From an uncultured Corynebacterium sp. (GTDB taxonomy: Bacteria; Actinomycetota; Actinomycetes; Mycobacteriales; Mycobacteriaceae): a stretch of 55,172 bases of DNA. Below the pieces are notes generated by a model, which saw nothing but the letters and a program-made list of their open reading frames with translations, searched no databases and had not been told where the DNA came from. This document shows, piece after piece, positions 1 to 8,691 of this stretch. The DNA is taken from the NCBI GenBank assembly GCA_946220775.1, contig CAMIFC010000011.1, forward strand, positions 1-55,172, read 5' to 3'. The first letter of the stretch is position 1; every line of letters begins with the position of its first letter. The translations under genes were made by a program, and so were the position numbers.

Positions 1-526
1 CAGCGGAACTGGTGGGGGCTGTCGCAGTGTCGGAGCCGGTAATGGCTGGTGCTGCTGTTGCCACGTCGATGGCGGCATCGAGTTCCAACGTTGCGACGGC
101 GTGCTTGCCGAAGATATCCCGCTGCTCAATCGTCTGATTCGCACCCGTGCCGATCATCGACCACGGACGATTCGCGGACAGCACCAGCAGCGGCACATGG
201 CTCAAAGTTGCCTCCACCATCGCGGGTAGGCAATTCGCTACTGCGGTGCCGGACGTCATGGTAATCGGCACTGGTCGACCCGAGTATTTCGCCAGTCCGA
301 GCGCAAGAAACGCGCCGGTACGCTCATCGGTTCGCACATGCAGGCGCAACCGACCTGCGCGGGAGGCTTCAGCGAACGCCAACGCCAGCGGCGCAGACCG
401 CGAGCCCGGGCACACGACGGCTTCGCAGACGCCGGCGCGGATCAACTCATCGACCAGGGTGGCTCCCACGAGCACCGCGGGCGAGGTGTCAGTATTACGT
501 TTATCGTCGCTGTCTTTCACACTCAC
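1..526 (-). CDS. menD: MenD, SEPHCHC synthase, N-terminal part
   Basis: Thiamine-diphosphate enzyme joining isochorismate and 2-oxoglutarate in menaquinone synthesis (cytoplasm). The gene starts in the window and runs off its left edge, so only about 175 N-terminal residues are present. Visible motifs are typical of MenD: VCPGSRSAPLALAFA near residue 40, then HVRTDERTGAFLALGLAK, TMTSGTAVANCLPA and LLVLSANRP. Two in-frame GTG codons lie at 526-524 and 520-518, with weak purine-rich sequence upstream; I use the outer one. The other men genes follow within 12 kb. Family assignment is secure; the exact start is uncertain. Confidence 0.93.
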   Translation of the reverse strand, partial: MSVKDSDDKRNTDTSPAVLVGATLVDELIRAGVCEAVVCPGSRSAPLALAFAEASRAGRLRLHVRTDERTGAFLALGLAKYSGRPVPITMTSGTAVANCLPAMVEATLSHVPLLVLSANRPWSMIGTGANQTIEQRDIFGKHAVATLELDAAIDVATAAPAITGSDTATAPTSSA

Positions 527-620
527 CAACCTACGTCACCGATGGGACAGTGCCAGCAGCTATCTACTGCTACGGGTGCGCGTTGTCCGACTGACGTGGT
601 GCGGGTGCGGAGGAGTTCGC

Positions 621-688
621 AGTGTGGTCACGGTGTGGTCGCGGTACGACCGTAGCAGTGTTCATGGTGTGGTCGCGGTGTGGTGACT
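621..688. repeat. Short repeats upstream of menD
   Basis: The unit GTGTGGTCGCGGT or a close variant recurs about four times (starting near 622, 633, 667 and 677) in the otherwise empty stretch between the menD start and the S1 protease. The remaining sequence from 527 to 1041 holds no convincing gene; its other feature is the hairpin element at 761-829. The repeats lie about 100 bases upstream of menD, so a regulatory role is possible but unproven. Confidence 0.45.
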
Positions 689-760
689 GCTGTTTTCTCG
701 CATTAGTCATGTGCGGCACAGCGTAATCGTGTGCTGCCCCCCGTAAGCCCCCATCTGAAG

Positions 761-829
761 CTGTCTGTAGTTGCGAAATGGTTTTTCGCGACCTGGGCTT
801 TTGCAAAACCATTTCGCAACTACAGACAG
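761..829. repeat. Palindromic element, family A, copy 1
   Basis: Perfect 25-base inverted repeat: 761-785 pairs with 805-829 around a 19-base loop. The arm contains GTTGCGAAATGGTTTT. A second copy with the same loop length lies at 5268-5338. The paired arms and conserved loop suggest a mobile or REP-like structured element and not a simple terminator, since no U-tract follows either arm. Confidence 0.8.
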
Positions 830-1041
830 TGCTGGGCGAACCCAGGAAGTATCGGGCGGACTTGGCCACCCAAATCCCCGATTTTAGGCGAGGCACCATG
901 CACCTAACGCCCGGCGTAGCGCGAATCTGCGCCCCGACGCTTGGCCAAAGACCAGTCAGAGGCACGGTCAGGCTCGGCCAAATATCGCAGCGCGGTTAGC
1001 CACCGCCAGGCGCTTCTAGCCGCCGTCAGGCGGGCTCTGGC

Positions 1042-1839
1042 CTACGCGGATGCCCCATCAATCGTTTCGTGGATCCAGTCCTCGTAGTGCTGCAGGTCCA
1101 CTGCCTTGGATTCTGCGTATGGATCAGCCCAGATAACGTGCGAGCCGATCACGTTCACAGCGAGCAGCCGTCCGTCCTTGTTGAAGACCGGACCACCGGA
1201 GTCACCGTGGTTGGAGCCACCGGTAATGCCCTTCATGACCAGCACTTCACCTGCATTGATGTGGTCCTGGAGTCCGGTGACCTTCAGTCGTGCCTTGTGC
1301 AGCCAGTCGATAGGTTCGTCCTGGAATCCCTTGCCGTAGCCGTAAAGCTCAACCTCTTCGTCCTTGACGAATGGGCGCTCGCCCTGGATTTCCGGGTAGC
1401 TTTCCAGCTTATGCGGGGTGTCAACGTGCAGCAGCGCAATATCCGCACGCGAGTGCTTCACGAAGCGGTCGACCTTCGTTTCCGGGCCAGGGTTGGCCTT
1501 GTTGTTCGAGTAGAACACCTTCAGCACATCCGGGGAGACGTCTGGAGCGGAGTAGCTTGGACCTTCCACGCAGTGCGCAGCGGTGAGTACCCACTCTTCA
1601 TTGAGTGCAGTGGCGGTGCAGCGGTGCGGCGTGCCGTCGTCCTTATCGTAAATATGTACTTGGACGACATCCGGGCGGGAGGCTTTCTCCCCCTTGGCGA
1701 TGGCGTCCGCGGTGGGTGTGCCGACGACGGACGCCAGTGATAGGAACGCTGCGGTCAGGGCAGTGAGGACAGTTTTGCTGGCGGACGTGGTGGGTCGCGC
1801 CGTGTGGCCGGGTAATTTGTGTGCACGCCGGGTACGCAC
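1042..1839 (-). CDS. Secreted trypsin-like serine protease (S1 family)
   Basis: 265-residue chymotrypsin-fold protease. A basic N-terminus and hydrophobic stretch (about residues 22-42) followed by TADA near 43-46 form a probable signal peptide, so the protein should be exported. The catalytic triad is visible: His89 in TAAHC, Asp133 in ADIALLHVD, Ser214 in GDSGGPVF. Cys74 and Cys90 can form the disulphide bracketing the His. The GTG start at 1839 has AAGGAG 10 bases upstream, and a TATAAT box lies upstream. The substrate is unknown. It lies beside the men genes with no obvious functional link. Family call is firm. Confidence 0.92.
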   Translation of the reverse strand: MRTRRAHKLPGHTARPTTSASKTVLTALTAAFLSLASVVGTPTADAIAKGEKASRPDVVQVHIYDKDDGTPHRCTATALNEEWVLTAAHCVEGPSYSAPDVSPDVLKVFYSNNKANPGPETKVDRFVKHSRADIALLHVDTPHKLESYPEIQGERPFVKDEEVELYGYGKGFQDEPIDWLHKARLKVTGLQDHINAGEVLVMKGITGGSNHGDSGGPVFNKDGRLLAVNVIGSHVIWADPYAESKAVDLQHYEDWIHETIDGASA

Positions 1840-1883
1840 GATGGGCTGTCTCCTTCCAGAGAAATGTTTAGGTAATGACAGCC

Positions 1884-1889
1884 ATTATA
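1884..1889 (-). promoter_or_regulatory. Probable -10 box of the S1 protease gene
   Basis: Read on the minus strand this is TATAAT, about 45 bases upstream of the GTG start, in a locally AT-rich stretch (1862-1915). No good -35 hexamer is seen at 17 bases spacing, which is common for corynebacterial promoters. Confidence 0.5.
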
Positions 1890-1992
1890 TTTATCACTTT
1901 ATGTGTATCGCTTACGAGTCGGGGCGCGCCCCCGCGACTGTTCGCACCGGTTAGCGCCAGTTTGACGGTTAGACGATTACACGGCTAGACGG

Positions 1993-2496
1993 TCAGCGCC
2001 GGTTGCCGTCGGCTCGCCCGCCGCGGGCAGCGCGCACTGAACTGCTGCCGCCTTCGCTGCCGAGGTAGTCAACTCCCGCCGAGTCTTCGGCGATGTAGCC
2101 ATACGAGTTGCGCCAGTGATTGTTGTTGCGCTCGCCGTTGAGTTCGTGGATGTCGTCATATTCTTTGTGGGCGCGGCGGGGACGAGCTGATGTTCGGGGT
2201 GCCGCTCCCCTATTGTTACGCGAACGGATGCGCGGGGGACGCGAGGGGTCCTCTGGATCAGGAAAGACGACCTTAGTGACAACTTTCGCCGTGGGGCACG
2301 TTTGGCCGGTCGAAGGTGAATCATGGGATTTCAAGGACGAGTTAACCGATGTGATCTCTGCGCGACCACCACAATAAGAGCAGATCACTGGCTTGTCAGG
2401 TCGAGTACCTTTGATTTTAATCGGCACATGGGCGATGCCGAGGACGACAAGCTCGGCACAGCGGAACTCATGGGGCGACACGTTGGTGGGGCGCAT
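1993..2496 (-). CDS. Hypothetical protein with CxxC motif and disordered tail
   Basis: 167-residue protein that I do not recognise. The N-terminal third looks folded (MRPTNVSPHEFRCAELVVLG, then VICSYCGGRAEI with a CxxC that could bind zinc); the remainder is rich in Arg, Ser, Pro and Asn and is probably disordered. I chose the ATG at 2496 because GAGG lies about 10 bases upstream; a TTG at 2520 would add eight residues. Direction and spacing are compatible with a monocistronic gene. No membrane segment or signal peptide. Confidence 0.6.
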   Translation of the reverse strand: MRPTNVSPHEFRCAELVVLGIAHVPIKIKGTRPDKPVICSYCGGRAEITSVNSSLKSHDSPSTGQTCPTAKVVTKVVFPDPEDPSRPPRIRSRNNRGAAPRTSARPRRAHKEYDDIHELNGERNNNHWRNSYGYIAEDSAGVDYLGSEGGSSSVRAARGGRADGNRR

Positions 2497-2520
2497 GGAC
2501 GGTTGGACCTCATATCGCAA

Positions 2521-2893
2521 CAGGGATAATGATCAATAGATCTTACTTTTTGGTTTTGGCGTTACGCTCAAGTCCTACGCTGGGACTACGAATGCTCTCC
2601 CCCTAGCAAACTAGTTCAGCAAACCCAGCGCTAACTAGGTTGACTTGCAGCGCGCCCTTCCGCCTCACCCTATGCCGCCCAACCTTTGGATCCCTTGCTC
2701 TGATTCATTCCTGAATCGGCCAACCAAATCCGAAGCTTTTCTTGCCCCAATACTTTTCGCACATCACTGCCAAGCAACTTTGCTGCCATGCAGTCATACT
2801 CCCCGAGGTAAGGGTCTTTAAAACACCTCATTCCAGTGCCCAATGTCAACCGTTTGCATACCTTCACCCCGCGCAATCCCGATAGAGAAAACC
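2521..2893. other. AT-richer stretch with possible gene remnant
   Basis: About 370 bases between the hypothetical gene and menC, lower in GC than the surroundings. On the minus strand two overlapping frames give protein-like pieces, one with GHWNEVF (in the frame ending near 2818) and one with KDPYLGEYDCMAAKLLG and WLADSGMNQSKG (ending near 2670). Joined by a frameshift they could be the tail of a degraded gene, but I cannot name a family. No RNA gene is seen. Confidence 0.3.
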
Positions 2894-4129
2894 TCACACC
2901 AGTTCGCGAGCTGCCGCTTCCATTCGCTCAACCCACCACTGCCTGCGCTCAGCGGGGACTGCGTAGCGCTCCAGTGTGGCCTCGTCGATAGCCACGTCAC
3001 CGGTGGTCAGCGCACCATCGACGATTTGGCGTTTCCCCGCGTCCGCGGCGAAGAGCGATCCCGTCGCGAGGCCCGCGGCGTTCGGGACGCCCATGGTTGG
3101 GCGCGATTCTGCTGCGCCACCAACCGATGAGTCTGCGGCGTTTGGCGCAGCACCAGCATCGCCCACAGCGTTAGAATCGCCCTCAGCATTCGGCGCGGCA
3201 CCAGCAATCCCCGCCACCAGCGCCGCCGCCTGCAAGCCAGCGCCAATGCCAACCGCCGTGTCCAGCGCGGAACTCACGGTCAACGAAACACCATGCTCCG
3301 CGACCTGCTCAGCGACTCGCACCACCTGATCAATGCCGCCAAGTGGTGCGACCTTCACCACCGCCACATCACACGCGCCAGCCTCCACAACGCGCAACGG
3401 GTCAGATACCTTGCGAATCAACTCATCAGCCGCAATCCGCACCGGCCGACCACCCGGCGCGATACCCGCCGACGCCAAGCGTTCCCGCAGCTCAGCGAGC
3501 TCCTCTACCGTGGCGCAGGGCTGCTCCACGTAGTCCAACCACTCGCCGGCCACGTCGTCCTCTGCCAGCCGAGCAATCGCATCAAACGCTTCCGGCACAG
3601 TCCAACCAGCATTCGCGTCCACACGGATCTTCGGTGCCGCCCCGAGCCCAGACTCCACCCCAACCTCCTCAAACCACCGCCGCACCGCACGCACCCGCGC
3701 CACATCCTGCTCCAGCGACGGCTCCGCCACCTTCACCTTCACCGTCGTGCAGCCCGGATATCTCCCCATCAACTCCCCAACCAATTCCGGGTTCGTCACA
3801 GCATCCACCGCTGGCATCGTCGCGTTGACCGGCACACGAACACCCTCTTCCACCTGCAGCCGCCGACGCTCTGGGGAGGATTCAGGGGTGGACGGATTGG
3901 CGTCCGAAAGAAGGGAATGAACAATCGCACTGCGCAACCAACGGGACGCCTCCGCGGGGCCGTACTCCACGAACGGCGCGAACTCGACCCAACCGCCAGG
4001 CGTGGGGATCAGCATCGCCTCCCGAACATCGATACCGCGAAACCGCGTGCGCAACGGCAACGCAACAACGCGGGCGTGCTCGCGGGCATGGGAAACAAAC
4101 TGGCTGACCTGCTGCTCGGTAATAATCAC
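2894..4129 (-). CDS. menC: MenC, o-succinylbenzoate synthase
   Basis: Enolase-superfamily enzyme dehydrating SHCHC to o-succinylbenzoate. Seen in order: TTVKVKVAEP (catalytic KxK), VDANAGW (metal Asp), YVEQP (metal Glu), RIAADE (metal Asp) and VVKVAPLGG (catalytic Lys). A low-complexity Ala/Gly/Asn/Ser insertion of about 45 residues, with GAAPNA twice, interrupts the C-terminal part where relatives have a short loop before the conserved GLATGSL. The GTG at 4129 is chosen because reading further upstream would run into the divergent menB gene; its ribosome-binding site is weak. menB starts 67 bases away in the other direction, so a shared promoter region is likely. Confidence 0.93.
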   Translation of the reverse strand: MIITEQQVSQFVSHAREHARVVALPLRTRFRGIDVREAMLIPTPGGWVEFAPFVEYGPAEASRWLRSAIVHSLLSDANPSTPESSPERRRLQVEEGVRVPVNATMPAVDAVTNPELVGELMGRYPGCTTVKVKVAEPSLEQDVARVRAVRRWFEEVGVESGLGAAPKIRVDANAGWTVPEAFDAIARLAEDDVAGEWLDYVEQPCATVEELAELRERLASAGIAPGGRPVRIAADELIRKVSDPLRVVEAGACDVAVVKVAPLGGIDQVVRVAEQVAEHGVSLTVSSALDTAVGIGAGLQAAALVAGIAGAAPNAEGDSNAVGDAGAAPNAADSSVGGAAESRPTMGVPNAAGLATGSLFAADAGKRQIVDGALTTGDVAIDEATLERYAVPAERRQWWVERMEAAARELV

Positions 4130-4196
4130 GCCACCCAGCCTAGGGCACCAGCAGCGCTGCCCACCGAAAATCAACAGCCACATAGGATGGGACACC

Positions 4197-5177
4197 ATGA
4201 GTACCGAACCAACCTCCCCCGAATCCCCAGCCACATCCGGCCAGATCTTCGACCCGAGCGCGTGGCGTGACGTCCCCGGCTTCGACTTCACCGACATCAC
4301 CTACCACCGCCACGTCGGCGAAGGCCGCGCCAACGGCATCGTCCGCATCGCCTTCGACCGCCCCGAAGTGCGCAACGCCTTCCGCCCCCACACCGTCGAC
4401 GAACTGTACCGCGCGCTCGACCACGCACGCCGCACGCCGGACGTCGGCACGATCCTGCTCACCGGCAACGGCCCCTCCTCCAAGGACGGCGGCTGGGCAT
4501 TCTGCAGTGGCGGTGACCAGCGCATTCGCGGCCGTTCCGGTTATCAGTACGCCACCGAGCATGATTCGGACGTCACCGCTGCCGGCGCCGAAGGAGTCGA
4601 CGAAGCCCGCGCGAAAGTCGAAGGCGGACGGCTGCACATCCTCGAAGTCCAGCGCTTGATCCGCACCATGCCAAAAGTTGTGATTTGCCTGGTCAACGGG
4701 TGGGCCGCGGGTGGTGGACACAGCCTGCACGTCGTGTGCGACCTCACGCTCGCCAGCCGGCAGCACGGGAAGTTCAAGCAGACGGATGCTGACGTCGGGT
4801 CCTTCGACGCTGGCTACGGGTCGGCTTATTTGGCGCAGCAGGTTGGGCAGAAATTCGCCCGCGAGATCTTCTTCCTCGGCGACACGATCGACGCCGAAAC
4901 GATGCACCAGATGGGCGCCGTCAACCGAGTCGTCGACCACGAGGACCTGGAAAACGAAGCCATCGAGTGGGCTCGCAAGATCAACACCAAGTCCCCCACC
5001 GCGCAGCGCATGCTGAAGTTCGCGTTCAACCTCGCGGACGATGGGCTGATGGGACAACAGGTTTTCGCCGGTGAAGCCACCCGCCTGGCCTACATGACCG
5101 ACGAAGCCGTCGAGGGCAAAAACGCCTTCCTGGAAAAGCGCGACCCGAACTGGGACGACTTCCCTTATTACTACTAG
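4197..5177 (+). CDS. menB: MenB, 1,4-dihydroxy-2-naphthoyl-CoA synthase
   Basis: 326-residue crotonase-fold enzyme cyclising o-succinylbenzoyl-CoA. Diagnostic MenB stretches: FDRPEVRNAFRPHTVDEL, WAFCSGGDQRIRG (oxyanion-hole region), VNGWAAGGGHSLHVVCDLTLAS, DADVGSFDAGYGSAYLA and the C-terminal KRDPNWDDFPYYY. The ATG at 4197 has AGGATGGG upstream at good spacing. The Pro/Ser-rich first 15 residues are an extra tail. It is divergent from menC and ends in a gap holding hairpin element copy 2 before the convergent RluA-family gene. Confidence 0.96.
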   Translation: MSTEPTSPESPATSGQIFDPSAWRDVPGFDFTDITYHRHVGEGRANGIVRIAFDRPEVRNAFRPHTVDELYRALDHARRTPDVGTILLTGNGPSSKDGGWAFCSGGDQRIRGRSGYQYATEHDSDVTAAGAEGVDEARAKVEGGRLHILEVQRLIRTMPKVVICLVNGWAAGGGHSLHVVCDLTLASRQHGKFKQTDADVGSFDAGYGSAYLAQQVGQKFAREIFFLGDTIDAETMHQMGAVNRVVDHEDLENEAIEWARKINTKSPTAQRMLKFAFNLADDGLMGQQVFAGEATRLAYMTDEAVEGKNAFLEKRDPNWDDFPYYY

Positions 5178-5267
5178 TTGCTGGTGATGGCTTTGGGCTG
5201 GGATGTGCCCTGACTACCCCGCGCGGGGCACTAGGTCGGCGCGGGATACCCGGCATGGGGCGCCAAG

Positions 5268-5338
5268 ACTGCTTCTAGTTGCGAAATGGTTTTTCCCGAC
5301 CTGGGGTTTTGCAAAACCATTTCCCAACTACAGGCAGT
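5268..5338. repeat. Palindromic element, family A, copy 2
   Basis: 26-base inverted repeat (5268-5293 with 5313-5338, three mismatches) around a 19-base loop, clearly the same element as 761-829; the loops differ at only two positions. It sits between the convergent ends of menB and the RluA-family gene. The rest of the gap (5178-5470) shows nothing else. Confidence 0.78.
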
Positions 5339-5470
5339 TTCCTGGTCATGGTGCCTATATCCACTGCCAAAACCGCTGATCACGAGCACTAGACACCTAG
5401 ACACCCAGGCACGCAAGCACGAAAGTGCCCAAGCAGCCGGGCTTTTAACCCCGCGCTGTCACCAACCCCG

Positions 5471-6511
5471 CTACCGCTTCTGCCACTCCGTCGGGATCGG
5501 CGCCTGCACGTCCAGCTCCGAGCCATCCGGCATCGGCACCACCAGCCGCGAGGCGTGCAGCATCATCGAAGGCACACCACTGTCACGTCGCCCACGGTCA
5601 CCGCCACCTCGTCGTGCGCCGCCACCCCGCGGCTCGCGTCTAGCAATGCCGTTCCCGTCGCCACCGCGCCGACCCCGCACCGCGCCGTAACGCGAATCCC
5701 CCACAATCGAGTGCCCCAAATCCCGCAAATGCACCCTGATCTGATGCTTCCGCCCCGTCAACAGCTGCGCCTCTACCAGCGTCTTCGCAGGTCCCCACGG
5801 CTTTTTCACCCACACATGCGTCTCCGCGCGCTGCCCCGCCCGTCGGTCCACCACCGTCGCCGCCCCGTCCGTCGCAGCGGTGCATCCAGCGTTCGCGGTT
5901 CCTTCCCCTCCTTTTTCAGGACGCCACCCACCACCGCCAAATAATACCTCCGTATTTCGTGCTCCCGATCACGTAGCATTTCCTGCAAATATCGCAGCAT
6001 CTTGTTCGTTTTCGCCACCATCAGCAGCCCGGAGGTCTCCCGATCGAGCCGGTGCGCTAACTCCAAATCCGGGGTGTCTGGGCGGAGCATCCGCAGCGCT
6101 TCGATCACACCCGCCTTCACACCACTGCCCACATGAACGGCAACGCCCCCCGGGTTTATTGAGTATCAGCAGGTTGGCGTCCTCAAAGATAATGCGGCGG
6201 GACAGACACTGAGATAGCCGCTCGACCGCCGGGTCGCGACGCGACGAACGGGGACCCGGGCGCGACCCACGGGCGGGGCCGCGCTGGCCGCGATCGGGGA
6301 TCTCGAGTGCGGGCAATGAAATCTCATCGCCGCTGGAAATGCGGTCATCCTGCTTGCATTTGCGCCCATTGACGCGGATCGCACCCTTACGCATCAGCCG
6401 GAACAATATCGTCGCGGGCACCCCCTTGAGCTGCGACCGCAGAAACTTGTCGAGGCGCCGACCGGCGTGGCTCTCGGGGACGGTGATCGTTTGTGATTCT
6501 AATTGTTGCAT
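5471..6511 (-). pseudogene. RluA-family pseudouridine synthase, two frameshifts
   Basis: rRNA/tRNA pseudouridine synthase with an N-terminal S4 domain (SHAGRRLDKFLRSQL, GAIRVNGRKCKQDDRI) and RluA catalytic core (LAHRLDRETSGLLMVAKT, where the Asp is catalytic; later LLTGRKHQIRVHLRDLGHSIVGD). The frame breaks twice, both in G-tracts on the coding strand: six Gs at 6146-6151 where five would restore NKPGGVAVH, and four Gs at 5863-5866 where five would restore RTGAATVVD. The two indels compensate. They may be sequencing errors, slippage sites or true decay. A low-complexity Arg/Gly insertion lies near 5600-5680. The gene is divergent from menE. Confidence 0.85.
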
Positions 6512-6620
6512 TGATATCTGCCTCCTTATCTACCAGGCCGCCCGGACAATGGACGATCCCAATGGCTCTAGGCACACCGTTGGCGAGGCGCCGAGCGCAA
6601 GTCGAACGCGCGTACTGTGG

Positions 6621-8036
6621 ATGGGCATGAATAACAACCAAACACCAGCCAGCACGCCCCGAACCGCCACCTTCGAAGCGGATCTACGCCCCGATGGGCA
6701 CTCCCGGTTTTCTTACCCCCAGAAAATCGACGACGGTTCCGGAAAGGTTCCACTGCAGGCCATCGTCGTTTCCGCTCAGGACGCCAAGGCCGCGCGCGGT
6801 GTGCTCTCCCAGGTTCTCGACGGTCGCAGCTCCATCCTGCCGATCTCCGTTGAAGAAGCGGCAGACGAGCAACTCATGGCAGAGCTGAAGTCCACGATGA
6901 AAATTGGTGAGCCGATAGCGGCGGGCACGCTGATCGCACGGACGTCAGGATCGACTGGGGCGCCAAAAGGCGCAATTTTGAGCGCCGCCAACCTGCGGGC
7001 TTCCAACCGTGCGACGGAAGAATTCCTGCGCGACCACCTCGGTGCGGACGCTGGTCCGTGGCTCCTAGCGCTTCCGGCCCACCACATCGCTGGATTACAA
7101 GTGATCCTGCGGAGTATCACGGCCGGATTTACGCCTTTCGTCACTCGATCGGTTAAGGAGGGAACCGCTTTTAGTGTGGCGGATTTCGCTGAATCTGCGC
7201 AGGCATTGCGTGACCGTTTCCCGCGCCAGGATCTGCACACTTCTCTAGTTCCCGCGCAGATTCACACCCTTCTTACGGATGACGCTGGAATTGAAGCATT
7301 GAAACTATTTAGCGCGGTACTCATTGGTGGTGCCGCAATGTCCGTGGCTATGCGGGAGGAACTCGATAGGTCTGGCGTCCGATATGTCCATACCTACGGA
7401 TCAAGCGAAACCGCGGGCGGGATGGTCTACGACGGGAAGGTTGTGCCGCGGGGTGACGTGCGAATTGATAATGCGGACGAAAGCGGAATCGGCAGAGTTG
7501 TGCTGAGCGGACCGATGGTTGCGCGGGGATATGTTGCTGGCGAGTCCGCGGATTTCCCGCGCGCCGGTGAATTCCGGACGAGCGATCTTGGGAAATTAGA
7601 GGACGGACAGTTGACCATATTGGGTCGAGCCGATGGCGCGATCAATACCGGCGGAATGAAGGTTCTGCCGGAGCAAGTTGAGGCCGCAGTTCAGCAGCAT
7701 GTGACTATTGATGGGGTGTCCGTCACGGATGTTTGCGCGGTAGGAATTACCGACGCCAAGTGGGGCGAGGCCGTAGTTGCGCTAGTTGGTGTTGGTGCGG
7801 GTCGTGGCGGCGCGAGTGGGACCGCGGGCCGTGGTGGTGTGGGCACCGACAACGCGGACCGCGAGGGTGCCGTGGAGGTCACAGATGCTGCCCGGAAGCA
7901 ATTAAAGGCCGTTGGAATCCCACCGCACCTAATCCCAACACGAGTGTGGTCCGTCCACGATCTACCAAAAGCTGGGCCCGGAAAGGTCGACCGGAGAAAG
8001 GTTAAGAAAGCAATTGGCGAACTCGTCGAAAGCTAA
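6621..8036 (+). CDS. menE: MenE, o-succinylbenzoate-CoA ligase
   Basis: Adenylate-forming enzyme making OSB-CoA, the substrate of MenB. Motifs: IARTSGSTGAPKGAI (phosphate-binding loop), HTYGSSETAGG, FRTSDLGKLEDG, ILGRADGAINTGGMKVLP and the C-terminal Lys in KAGPGKVDRRK. About 30 low-complexity residues (Gly/Ala/Arg) are inserted in the C-terminal subdomain near 7795-7880. Start is ATG 6621 or 6627; the Shine-Dalgarno signal is weak. About 110 bases separate it from the divergent RluA-family gene. Its stop codon overlaps the end of the convergent ABC permease gene by a few bases. Confidence 0.93.
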   Translation: MGMNNNQTPASTPRTATFEADLRPDGHSRFSYPQKIDDGSGKVPLQAIVVSAQDAKAARGVLSQVLDGRSSILPISVEEAADEQLMAELKSTMKIGEPIAAGTLIARTSGSTGAPKGAILSAANLRASNRATEEFLRDHLGADAGPWLLALPAHHIAGLQVILRSITAGFTPFVTRSVKEGTAFSVADFAESAQALRDRFPRQDLHTSLVPAQIHTLLTDDAGIEALKLFSAVLIGGAAMSVAMREELDRSGVRYVHTYGSSETAGGMVYDGKVVPRGDVRIDNADESGIGRVVLSGPMVARGYVAGESADFPRAGEFRTSDLGKLEDGQLTILGRADGAINTGGMKVLPEQVEAAVQQHVTIDGVSVTDVCAVGITDAKWGEAVVALVGVGAGRGGASGTAGRGGVGTDNADREGAVEVTDAARKQLKAVGIPPHLIPTRVWSVHDLPKAGPGKVDRRKVKKAIGELVES

Positions 8037-8688
8037 AGATCGTCTTTCACGATGCGGAGCCCTCGCCTCCGACCGCTAGTCGCTGTATAGACAATCAAGG
8101 CACCGACGAGACTACAAATCATGCAACCAAGAATCCAAGGGCTCCAAGGCGATGGCATTCCGCGTGGATCGGCAATTGGAATAACCTCACGCCATGCAGG
8201 AAATCCACCTTGGACAAACGAAAGTACATAAAATCCAATGACGACGATCGTGCCACCGAAATAAGGGCCAATCAGCGGGCCAGCAACAGTGTCAAAGACC
8301 CAACCAGGAGCGCATTAACGAATACAAATGGACCAAATTCGGTGTAACCATACAGCGAGAAAATACGTAAGTACACACCACTAGCGACAATCACCAGGCC
8401 TACCAAAACACAAGCAAACGCGAATAAAGAGACCATTACCGAGCGGCGAGATCTTCCCTCCCACTGCACCAACCCTGGGTCGATCAACGCTGCAAAAGCA
8501 ACGGCCAACAGCAAGACCGGAACCTCAGCAAAAACGATGAACTTTGGCTCACCAGCTGGATCTGTCGTCACTTCAAATGCCAGCTCTCCTATAGAATAGC
8601 TAATGAACGCACCAAGGATCGAGAGCACAAAGACCCAGTGAGGCCTTCGAGATAAACTCGAGTATTTCAGAAAGCTGATCACTGACAC
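8033..8688 (-). pseudogene. ABC-2-like membrane protein, frameshifted
   Basis: Hydrophobic protein of about 218 residues with roughly six membrane segments, third gene of an ABC export operon. The first 138 codons end at a TGA at 8272, but a second frame continues the protein without a gap in hydrophobic pattern (VFDTVAGPLIGPYFGGTIVV, then SPWILGCMICSLVGALIVYT) to a TAG at 8033-8035. One base appears to be missing near 8290-8305. Family not recognised beyond membrane partner of the adjacent ATPase. AT-rich like the rest of the operon. Real inactivation and sequencing error cannot be told apart here. Confidence 0.65.
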
Positions 8689-8691
8689 ACC

